DNA of 64,000 nt, taken from Phymatolithon calcareum. Taxonomy: Eukaryota > Rhodophyta > Florideophyceae > Hapalidiales. The stretch lies in the NCBI GenBank assembly GCA_977006965.1, contig OZ345376.1, forward strand, positions 1,860,001-1,924,000, written 5' to 3'. Shown here one piece after another: positions 54,429 through 64,000 of this stretch (its first letter is position 1; each line of letters opens with the position of its first letter). The notes beneath the pieces are model-generated. The model saw only the letters and a program-made list of their open reading frames with translations. It ran no database searches and had not been told where the DNA came from. The position numbers were made by a program, and so were the translations under genes.

Positions 54429-57400
54429 ATGCCAGACCCAGCGGATGGAGCGCCTTCTCCATCTGCATCTCAACTCTCCGGAGTGACCATCCGAACTCAA
54501 AACTCCATCACGACAAGTTTGAATTATCCAACCCTCAGCAAGAGCGACTCGGAAAGTGTTCGACGATTTTTGAGAAAGTACGATCAGTACGTAACTGAAG
54601 TCGATGCCCGGCACTGTCAGATAGCTCCTGCCGAATCAACCGAACCCGCACGTCCTGTCGCTCTAAAATTTTGCGTCGACTCGTAATGGATACTTTCCGT
54701 TCTCGCCATGGGTCTCATCAAAAGTACCGCCGGCAATAAGGTGGATTCATATGAAGCTCTCACCGACGAAGATCTTCGCGTATTTCTGGACAAGAAGGCC
54801 GAGGCAAGCAAGGAGACTATCACTCTCTCAACGCTTGATGCCGTAGTAAGCAGGACCCTCCGCATGGATATGACGGATCGCAGCGCTACCTCAAGAATGG
54901 AAGCACTATTCGTGTCCTACCACAGTTTGCTTCGACAGCATGGTCTGAACTGGATTTTACAAGATGCGCCTAAGGTTGCTGTCCAGCATGTTCTCTCCCA
55001 AATTCGCCCCGCATCATTACAATCCCGTCTAAATGATGACCTCGACCTCAGTCATTACTCGTTGCGGAAAGATTTCCAAGGTTTCTTTGCCCACGCGACC
55101 AAGCTTGCCGAAGCATTCCAGTTGGTCGATGATGGACCTCGTAAGCGTCGAAATCAAGGAGAACTTCCGAATAGTTCCAGCGACGGAGGTGGCGTTTGGC
55201 GTCCTCGAAATAGCGGAAGTGGAAGTAGAACTTCCCGCAATCGCTCCTCTTTGTCCGAGACCAATGTCACGACGACATCCTCATCGAAACCAAAGACGAA
55301 AAAGACTCCTCCTCCTTGCCCACATCCGGCTTGCCAGGAACGTCTACCTGAAGATGACAGACTTCATTTCATCAATGACTGTGATTGGGCTACCAAAGAG
55401 CAGAAATCTCAGTACAAAGCTGACTATCGCAAGAAAAAGGCTGACAAAGCGGCAGCTGCAGCTGCGGCGCTAGTTGCAGACCCCATCTCTAGTCGCACTC
55501 GCTCTAAGACGGGTGAACGGAAATCCTACGGCGGCGTAAGCCGAATCGGAAATAAGAAAAACAACTGCAATGGCGCAGTACAGGCTATCTTGTTCGACGG
55601 TGAAGTTTCGTTGCGCACAGTTGCCCGATTTGATGATGGAAGCGAAGAAACTTTAATTTGTCCTAATGTGGCGGAGAAAGCGGCCATGATGGGCATTGGT
55701 CGCATTCGAGCTATCAAGCCAGTTGTGTTGAAGGTGTCTCTACAAAAGGAGGACCAAACATGCGAATTCACGTTTTCACGAACATTTGAGGTTGCAAGTA
55801 CTACTCTTCAATTACGCGTTGGAAGCATGGCTTTGAAGAACATCTCTTACTTGATTGCAGACGACAAAATGACAGGAGAACATATACTTATTGGGCGTCC
55901 AGTCTTACAGCACCTCCGCATCGACACTTCAACCCTACTGGAGCAAAACAGAGACAATCTTGATGGCACAGACTGCGCGGAAGTTGGTAACCCAACCACA
56001 GACATGACGTCAGGTTATGTAAGTCGCTTAATGACATCAATCACCCAGTTTGGCACGGCTCCAGACAAGACGCATGACACACCAGCATTGAAGCAAAGCT
56101 TTAATCTAGACCCTTCTCGTCCGCGAGTAAATTGCCTTGAGGCTCGCAAGGATGACGACCCTTTCCCCGATCCGGCATTGTTGGACCCAGTCGACATAGA
56201 CCAGTCGGATGAAGTCATGAACGCTGTCACGGAAATGCTACAACAAGCGAAGGATAACGGACTTAAGGACGATCATCATGACAAGCTCGCGTCAATTGTC
56301 CACGAACACATCGACGTTTTTCGTACACGGCTCTCTTCTGGACCACCAGCTGATATCCCCCCTTTGGAAATACGACTGACACCTGATGCTGTTCCAATTA
56401 AGGCGAAACTAAGGAACTACTCTCAATCTCAGAGAGAGCTCTTGGCCACTTTTACTGACTCTTTATGTCAGAAAGGCATGGCATATCCCAACCCTACCGC
56501 TTCTTGGGCATCCGCACCTTTACTCGTACCCAAACCGGGGCTCGTGCAATGGCGTTTCACCGCTGACCTTCGAGGCGTTAACAAGTACACTTTGAAGCAT
56601 GCGTACCTAACGCCGAATCTTGAAAATGAGCTACACTCGCTCCAAGGCTCCACCTGCTACTCCAACTTTGACCTTTCCCACGCTTATTGGCAGCTACCAT
56701 TAGCGGCCGAAAGCCAGGAGTGCCAGTCTTTCGTGACTCCTGACGGAGTATTCACTCCCACACGAGTGTTACATGGCTCAACAAATGCCGTGTCTCACTT
56801 GCAGTCGTCACTGTCCGCCATCTTCAACCCGATTTTTGCCAAAAATTACCTAGGATGGCTGGATGATATACTACTACATGCAGCGAATATCACGAATCTC
56901 TTGAAGTACATTGAGATATTCCTCAAGAAATGCAAGAAACATAAGCTGAAACTTCAGCCGATGAAATGCATCTTGTTTGGTCGTTCGGTTCGCTGGTGTG
57001 GCAGAATCATCAATACCAAGGGTACACGATTTGACCCGAAGCGGCTTGAAGGACTACTAAGCATGGAAACTCCAACAACAGGGGCCCATTTACAACAATT
57101 TGTCTGCGCCATGCAGTGGGTTCGAACTGCTATCCCTGAATTCGCCAATCTCACCGCTGCACTCCACGAAGTCATGGAGCTCGTCTATGACCGCGCCGGT
57201 AAGCGAACGAAGCGGGCAGTCGCTAAGATACAACTTGAGGCTGTTGGGTGGTCGGAAAAACATACCGAGCATTTTGAGCAGTGCAAAGCAGCGCTGGCCC
57301 ACCAGTGCACTCTTACCCATCGCGACCCATCCAAACGATTATGCTTATATACCGACGCCAGCGATGGTGTTTGGTCAGGTATCATCACCCAGGTACCCTA

Positions 57401-59306
57401 CGCAGAGCTGTCACTGCCTCATGAAGAACAAAATCATGAGCCCCTCGCGTTCATGTCTGGCCGTTTTGACTGCGCGCAGATGGGATGGGCGATATTGGAA
57501 AAGGAGGCGTACGCGGTTATGGCATCATGTGAGCGCATGCGCTGGCTCCTAGCAACTCCACATGGGTTCAACTTGTATACCGACCATAACAATTTGATCT
57601 TCATCTTTGATCCACTATGCCTCATACCAGACCTTTCTCTCGGATCTGTAAAGAAGGTGCTACGTTGGGCGGTCAGTTTATCGACGTTTGATTTCGTCTG
57701 CTACCACATAGCGGGTACTGACAATGTGTGGGCCGATCTCCTGGGGCGATGGAGTGCACCGCCCTTAATACGTCGACTCATCAGCATCCCTCCTCTGGTT
57801 TCAACCTCCGACAAGGATTTTGAGTGGCCCTCCGAATCGGAGATTCAGTCCGAACAGACCAAACACATAACATCAAAGCCTGAAGGCTTATCTAAGATAC
57901 AATGACTGTGGCGTGACGCGAGCAATGCAGTATGGATTCCAGCTGAGTCGGACGACCTACAGCTCCGCATCTGTATCATCGGGCATACATCAGCGGCAGG
58001 ACATCGTGGAGCAAAGACGACCGCGGATGCCATTCTCAAGCACTATTTCTGGAACACCGTCGTCTCTGATGCGCGTACTTTCGTGCAGCAATGCATCCAC
58101 TGCTTGTCAACAGCGCGTGGTACCCGAGAGCCGCGCCCATTTGGGCCCGCATTTCACGGCACTAAGGCAAATGATCTTCTCCAATTTGACTATCTGGAGA
58201 TGATCACAAGTGCGACAGGCTTTAAGTACTTGCTACTTTTGCGTGACGATTTCTCATCCTATGTTTGGCTTTTTCCCTTCGAAGCAGCGAATTCTGAAAA
58301 CGCAGCTCAAGCGATTCTAGAATGGTCAAGCGCATTCTCTCCACCGGCAGCGCTCATGTCCGATGGTGGCTCTCACTTCCAAAACGAGACAGTTCGTCTA
58401 GTGACTCGCGGTCTGAAGGCAGAGCATCATTTCACACTACCATATACACCATGGTCTAACGGCGGCATTGAGCGGGTAAACAAAGAGGTGCTACGAATTT
58501 TCCGCACTCTACTTTCTGAGTTGCGCATGGACCACACTGAGTGGCCGGACCTGATACAGACTGTACAGTCTGCTCTGAACCATTCAGCCTCACCGCAGCG
58601 CAAGGGTCTTTCTCCGATGACAATCTTCACAGGGCAGGAAGCCGAGTCACCTGTCAGCGCTATTCAAAGGGCCTCAACCGGAACAATTCTAACCCTCACC
58701 CAAGCACAGGAAGAGCTATTCTTCAACTTCGACGAGGCACAAAGGCGCCTACAAGAACTGCATCCTGTGGTCGCTACAACACTCCAAGCGAACCGTGAAC
58801 GCGCAAGACAGGCGGCCAAACGAGGTTCTCTGCCACGTTCCGCTGAAGGCGACTTCGTTCTAGTCGCCAGAGATGAACTCTTCAAAGGAGAAAAACTTGC
58901 CCTACGCTGGACGGGACCCAGACGTGTCATCAAAGCGCTGAGCGATTTCGTGTTCACCGTGGAAGACTTACGCAATGGAACGACGGACGATATTCATGCG
59001 TGTCGTCTACGATTCTACTGTGACAAGGCCCTCAATACCGACGCGATTCTCCCGCATGTCCTCTCTTCCGAACGCGGAATGCCGGTCGAAAGACTAATGG
59101 GAATAGAGGATCACGAGGGCAAGCTCTTTGTTCATGTAAGTTGGCGCGGGCTGCCTCACTCTGACGACTCGTTGGAGCCTTTGGAACTTGTCTATCAAGA
59201 TGTTCCTAAACTCGTTTCTAAACTTCTGGCTCGCAAATCGTTATCGAAAGCGATTGTTATTCGTGCCAAGCAAGCACTGAAACTCACCTCTGACAGGGGA
59301 GTGTAG
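54429..59306 (+). pseudogene. Gypsy (chromovirus-like) gag-pol in one frame with two stops
   Basis: A single reading frame of about 1626 codons interrupted only by TAA at 54684-54686 and TGA at 57903-57905. Order: gag; a Cys/His cluster (CPHPACQE, then HFINDC, near 55317-55385); protease with atypical FDDGS (near 55630) and HILIGRPVLQHL; reverse transcriptase with FTADLRGVNKYT and GWLDDILLH (catalytic DD near 56862); RNase H with LYTDASDGVW (near 57350); integrase zinc site GHTSAAGHRG...CIHC; integrase core with FDYLE, SDGGSHF and GGIERVNKEV; GPY/F-like LRWTGPRRVI; and a chromodomain-like end (LFVHVSWRGLPHSDDSLEP). The stops could be decay or leaky. Confidence 0.88.
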
Positions 59307-59660
59307 CTCATCGAGCAAACTTACCGTTTACTCTTCTCGCATAACGACTATGTGAGTTAAGAGCTTCCTCGGCCATACGATACGTCTAACGTTCGGTATC
59401 GTATTCGCACTGTCTCTCAACAGTCACGATCATCAGCATTACCAAGATAGTGTCGGTTAGGCGATCATAACGATTAGTAGCAACCGACACCCAGCATAGG
59501 AGACCACACGTGTCTTCATGGTTAGCTTCACTCATCTAGGGGTATATAAGTCGCTCGAGCACACACCTTTAGTAAATGGAAGGCACCGCATTTTTGCACA
59601 CATGTCCACCTTCTCATTGTCCAACGTGGAACTAAACTTTCAACTGAGCACAAGATCGAA
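59307..59660 (+). mobile_element. Probable 3' LTR of the Gypsy element
   Basis: The pol end overlaps gacaggggag, a polypurine-like tract, followed by tgtagctcat from 59303. A TATA-like gtatataag at 59542-59550 fits an LTR promoter. The end is uncertain and no partner LTR is seen upstream, so the element is either truncated or the call is wrong. Confidence 0.4.
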
Positions 59661-59690
59661 GAAAGAATAATGCATTTGCACATGAGGTGT

Positions 59691-59696
59691 TTATTG
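59691..59696 (-). terminator. Poly(A) signal of the minus-strand gene
   Basis: AATAAA on the minus strand, about 65 bp downstream of the stop at 59761. Confidence 0.45.
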
Positions 59697-59760
59697 TAGA
59701 CTGCACCTCTCTTTACCTTGAAGTGAACAATTCATTAAGTGATAACTGAAAGCAATCGAT

Positions 59761-60508
59761 CTAAAAAAACGAGAAAAGTTCCGAAACGGTTTCCAAGAAG
59801 CCTGAACCGGATTCTTGAACAGCGTCAATGCCATTGTTTGCAAGTTCATCTCTAAGTCCACCCGTCTCAGCTTCGCCTAGAATATCCTTATTTGGATCGA
59901 CGGCCGCATTGTAGATATCTCTGCAATTGCCAAAAGGGCCCTCAATAAGCTCAAATCCCATTCTCACCCACTCTTCTTGAGAAATGATTCCATCTTGGGC
60001 GAATTCCTGCCAGAGATGTGCAGTCTGCACCACGCTCATGACCGCAGATGTTAATTTGGCAACTGGCCAAACAGCCCCAAATCCCTCCTTTAAATAGAAC
60101 ATCCCGCTTCTCTGCAGAATTTGTTTGTTGCTCGATGCGTATCTGTTCTTGTGCACAGCCTGTATGTATTCCTCCTTGGTTCCGTTGAAAGTGCCGGTAT
60201 ACCTGTGGCGCACATTTCCTTTGAGGTAACGGACGCCGGTAGAGGCTGACTGACAGCCATCTGCTGTTTGCACGAACGGGAACGGAGTACCAGACTTTCC
60301 GTTGCGCGCTTCTGCACATACATGCAATAGGTTTGCATTGCCGTCTTCGGCTACTTGAACATGGCACACCATGTCGTCTTGGGTGTTTGAAGTGGAGAAG
60401 ATCTCAGAAATGTGTCCTAAGATGGTGCTGTTGATGGCAGCAGAATGGAAGTGAAAAGTTAGAATTCAGGCGAATGAAGACGAAAGACAAGTAAAAGACG
60501 TAGTGCAT
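59761..60508 (-). CDS. Unrecognised protein, possibly secreted, probable 61-bp intron
   Basis: The frame is open from about 60427 to the stop at 59761; its first internal ATG, at 60372, would give 203 residues. A TATA box (gtatataag, minus) at 60541-60552 lies about 40 bp upstream of an ATG at 60506-60508. From that ATG, MHYVFYL looks like the start of a hydrophobic leader. It joins the long frame in phase if 60488-60428 is removed: GT...AG ends and a CTAAC branch-like site. The body contains FAQDGIISQEEW, resembling a degenerate EF-hand loop, and several Cys. I do not recognise the family. The intron and leader are inference; a frameshifted pseudogene is the alternative. Confidence 0.5.
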
Positions 60509-60540
60509 TGTCTCCCTGCTGTAGGTCGGAGGCCATCGAG

Positions 60541-60552
60541 CTGCTTATATAC
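60541..60552 (-). promoter_or_regulatory. TATA box of the minus-strand gene
   Basis: Minus-strand gtatataagcag, placed about 40 bp before the proposed start codon at 60508. Confidence 0.5.
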
Positions 60553-61916
60553 AAAGGATAGAGATGCAGCGCCTCTACTGAAGGTGCATGTTCAAGTCAA
60601 GTCGGCAGACGAAAAAGATCTGAATGTGCAGTTTCGTTGAGCGTTGTGAACAGCAATGCACATGAAGGGGGCGCCGTGTCATCTATTATAATATAAAATT
60701 ATGCCATAAAATGGTAATCACAATTTTTCTAATAATCAATCTCATCTTTTCTGCACAGGTGCAATTTGTCAAGTTGTCGGGCCAAAACAGGGTGCCTTTG
60801 ATTGGCTAGGTTGGACACACTATCATACCAAAAATGTCGAGAGATTCCAACAATTTATGTCCACGCCAGTTCAAAAGGGACGTATTGTATGAGACAGGTA
60901 AACTTTAGTGCATTCCAAGCGTTGACTGTTACAGTATTGCAGAAAAAGGCGTTGGTGGACTGCTGAAATACGTAACATAGTATCATAAAGTAATAAATTT
61001 GGACTGTACACTCCAGTATCACAGACTGTGAGTATTTGATCATCGCTGCACAAAAATCTGATACAGCTGTGGTTTTCTGAAAATGTCAAACAATACCGAT
61101 GAGATGGCTTCACAGGTATATTGCGAACATACATATCATATCATAGGTCTCATGCAGTTGACATTTCAACATGTTTGTTATTGGTAAATTTTTACTGTAC
61201 GTTTGAAAAGTGATCGTTTTGTTTTTTATGATAACATCAAATAGTTGACTTGGAAAACGCGTCAACTTCCTCACCTGGCACTAGTAGCCCAAGTGCTGCT
61301 GCATAAGCTGATTCGAAGTTCATTCCGCAAACTTCCAAGAAGGCATGTTGCCTTTTTAGAAGTTGTACTGTACGGCCGTGCCAGCGATGTAGATGACGAT
61401 GCACCGACCAAACACGACCCGTTGCACGTTTTATGCGCTATAGTACAGTAGTGGAATGCTTGTTCGGTTTTTGAACGGTTTCTTTTTGTGATGCTACATT
61501 AATTACTACTGCAAGAACGTTCTTTTGCGAAGATGTTTATATAGAATTTGAGGACCATGGTCAAATGCTTTGCCGGCAAATTTCTGAAAGCAAAGCTCAT
61601 TTTCTAGCCTGCAACGCGGCTCTCTGACACGAGTTTTATGGAAATAGCACTGCGTCTCATAATTACCATTGCTGTTCGCTGTGTTCTATACGCTCCAGAG
61701 AGCGTAAGAACAGAAGTCCAAAGTCCACTAAACCAATCTATTTGGAAGAATCCGAGTAGAATCTGAATTGCCAAACTCATATAAATGGATAACAGTCGGT
61801 CCCAGTGCTTGCTGTCCAAGACTATTCGTTGTTCCGAGCAAGAGGCTGCATTCTTCAACGAGATCTAGCGCCTATCCACACACCTCCGACATCACTTTCT
61901 CAACCCTAAGCAAGAC
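60553..61916. other. Intergenic, one unrecognised short frame
   Basis: A frame at 61245-61451 (KLIRSSFRKLPRRHVAFLEV) might be a transposase scrap, but I cannot assign it. Nothing else is recognised. Confidence 0.4.
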
Positions 61917-62186
61917 ATGGATCCCATTACCATTACCATTTTAGCGAGCCTTGCAACGAAGGCTGTTGTCGCTGCTGGAGTCACGTACGGGGCCAAGAAA
62001 GGAACAAGTGTTGCCATTAAAGAGTTCAGTACCGATCGAGAGGAAGGGAAACTCCGAGCTGCGGCGTTTGAATATGGATGGAGCGGCGCAGAATTGGCAT
62101 GCACCGGAAATCCTGTCGGTTATATCAGGTCTTCAGTTAAGCTTGTTGACCGCGTTGAAAAGTATGAGAAAAGGAGAGGGCGTTGA
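61917..62186 (+). CDS. Small hypothetical protein, 89 aa
   Basis: Starts at an ATG in a favourable context (caagacATGG). Residues 5-25 are hydrophobic and small (ITILASLATKAVVAAGV), possibly a membrane or amphipathic segment, followed by a charged helical C-terminus. I do not recognise a family. It may be a real small gene or a chance frame. Confidence 0.4.
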   Translation: MDPITITILASLATKAVVAAGVTYGAKKGTSVAIKEFSTDREEGKLRAAAFEYGWSGAELACTGNPVGYIRSSVKLVDRVEKYEKRRGR

Positions 62187-63649
62187 AGAATTGAGACACT
62201 TTCTGAGTAAACGGATTCTGGATTCTGCGTGTGAGCCGATTAGTTGTGGAAAACGTGAGAATGAAGTCGAGGGTAGTCGAGGAAATCAAGAAATGAAAAT
62301 AAATCGTTTTGCTTAATTCTGTTTGCATCTCCTTTAGCAGTCATTTGAGAGCACGACGAATGAAGTAAAATGCGCTATCCCCATTACAACCAAAGCGCTT
62401 TCGCGTTATCTGAACGAGACTGATATAATATGAGCACTTCATGAAAAAGAAATTAAATTTATTTCGGAACTTGTTCTGCTTTCTTCTTCACGTAGCCTTG
62501 CTTTCACGTTTCTTCTCAAGTTGACAGATGCTCACAAACTTGAAGTCGTAGAGAGAACTTCTCTTACTTTCTGCTGATGCTGTATAGATACTCCACGTTC
62601 TCATCGCTAGCTATCACAAGAACCGCCATTAGTATTATTAGGTCCATGTTCTCTGCTCAATGATGGTTACATTAGTTCATGGTGTCTCTTTGTGTAGTTC
62701 CTGCGTGTTGATGACCGCAGGACTTAACTATGGCAGAGCATGTTGTGGGTGGGCTTCGGCTGCTGTTTGCTGTGATGCTTGGTTCAGGTTAATTGGTGAT
62801 GTTGCTTTTGCTGGTGATGATGATGAACGTAAACTCGACTCCCCGTATTTACAAAAAAGCTAAATGCAGTCAATATTCGTTTACTGGATCCTCGAAATTT
62901 GAATATCCTCACATTCACGGATACGAATTGGATGGATGAATGGATAGAGGATAAGAATCAATTTCACAAATTTATAAAGGGCGCATAATATTTAATTTGA
63001 GAATACTTTCCCACTTCCAGGGCACGGCACTTGATTGAAAAATGTTTATATTTTTGATACCGACGCAAAGAATAATATGGGGGATATTTGATGATTTTAT
63101 TTTGAGAGCTCCCAATGCCTCACCTTGGAGTAACGGGGCAGCTCAAAAGCGAGGGTTTGACCATGGGAATGTTATGGGGGGGAGTAACGCAAACCGGTTG
63201 TCATACTTCTTTTCTGAAAATGGGTCCATGCAATTTCTATGAAGCTTTTCACTCGATGTGAAAATGTATGAGGAAATTCCCTGCATGGACCGAAAAAGGT
63301 GGCAAAATTTGCTAAACCGGCACCCTTGCAAAAGCTACTTCTCGTTATGATTTCAGCTAGACAGCCGCTTATCACTACACGTAATTAAGAGGATTTATTG
63401 AGAAGGTACCATGTGTCCCAACTTGAGGAAAGTCGGCATGTTTCTAATCGCATTATACTAGCATCGAGAGTTGTCAGTTATCTTATTCAGAATTGCATAA
63501 TATCACGTTAATGGCTCGCGCCACTTCGTTCTCTTCGGTAGGGGTCCATGTGGGCTTCTCCTATTGGCAAGGCACATCGACGAGCAAGTTCCTCACGCCT
63601 TGCTGCTACAAGAAGCACCAGAAAAATCCTCTGAGCGGAGAAGCCGCTT
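62187..63649. other. Intergenic with LINE tails
   Basis: No gene is seen. A reversed LINE 3' tail is at about 63091-63150 (gattttattttgagagctccc with gtaacggggcagctc). A second repeat end at 63388-63410 matches 38591-38613 in reverse. Confidence 0.5.
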
Positions 63650-64000
63650 GTGGAGCCGGAAGTCATCGAAAGTGACATGCTGAGGTTTGTTGTTAGCATC
63701 CAAGTGACACCATTCCCTGTGGTAGTTAACAGCGACTACCGCGCCACATGCTCTTGCTGCCACTTTGAAGAGCACCAGCGGCCATGTATCCACGTCGTCG
63801 CTGCACTTTTGTACTGTTCTGGACGCTTGGCGCAGCATCGAGTCGCGTTCGACCCGTGAAACAAGACCTGCTGTGGGACCCATGGCTATTGATATCGTGG
63901 GCCAAGCAACACGAGGGCATCATCATTCGTGTAGCAGTCACTGGTTACCAGCTAGTACAGGATGATTTGGTTCCGATTGACCTTGTCGCTAAGCTGGGCC
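63650..64000 (+). pseudogene. Mutator-like transposase C-terminus with SWIM zinc finger
   Basis: The frame from 63650 to 63859 contains NSDYRATCSCCHFEEHQRPC followed by IHVVAALLYC. This is a SWIM finger (C-x-C, then C-x-H), as in Mutator-like transposases. A stop ends it at 63859, and the following sequence continues similar to 53560-53760 in other frames. It runs off the window end. Confidence 0.7.

Overview
This is nuclear DNA of a eukaryote with short, apparently intron-poor genes that have TATA boxes. It is heavily loaded with transposable elements: Copia and Gypsy LTR retrotransposons, several non-LTR (LINE) families, hAT, a MITE and Mutator-like relics. The host genes encode a nucleotide-sugar dehydrogenase and a secreted germin-like cupin. 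Gene style and the TE mix make me lean to an alga, probably a red alga, but an oomycete or another protist is not excluded. The organism call is inference only. I recognised no RNA gene or CRISPR array.

Region 1 (1-20275, resuming 23216-23298) is a palindromic amplification of a 3892-bp unit. Each unit carries a 348-aa UDP-glucose/GDP-mannose dehydrogenase-like gene and a convergent 172-aa germin-like cupin gene. The cupin of one unit is divergent to the dehydrogenase of the next, across about 0.77 kb holding both TATA boxes and a short palindrome. Two and a half units run forward (1-9920), then the array flips and at least two and a half units run in reverse. Position x in the left arm pairs with 19164-x, with arms of at least 9243 bp, a 677-bp spacer and only three mismatches that I could see. 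The window starts inside the array, so it extends to the left.

Region 2 (20276-31374) is a nest of retrotransposons. A LINE 3' fragment (element B, with an RNase H domain) sits in the last unit. It carries a second LINE fragment (element A) inside it. The unit then switches abruptly to an old, diverged copy that carries a LINE tail. Farther right, a third LINE (C) was hit by a small Copia element with 205-bp LTRs. All these insertions have target-site duplications readable in the sequence.

Region 3 (31375-39740) holds LINE remnants, an hAT transposon with perfect 8-bp duplications and a decayed transposase, and long stretches with nothing I recognise.

Region 4 (39741-53001) is an ancient, decayed copy of the dehydrogenase/cupin unit. 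It is inflated by a Gypsy integrase relic, a helicase fragment and an AT-rich MITE. A 7989-bp Copia element sits inside the MITE and itself contains a 667-bp solo LTR. This Copia carries an antisense reading frame with cysteine-protease-like motifs.

Region 5 (53002-64000) has two SWIM zinc-finger relics of Mutator-like transposases, a nearly intact Gypsy gag-pol interrupted only by two in-frame stops, and two unrecognised small host genes (59761-60508 minus, 61917-62186 plus).
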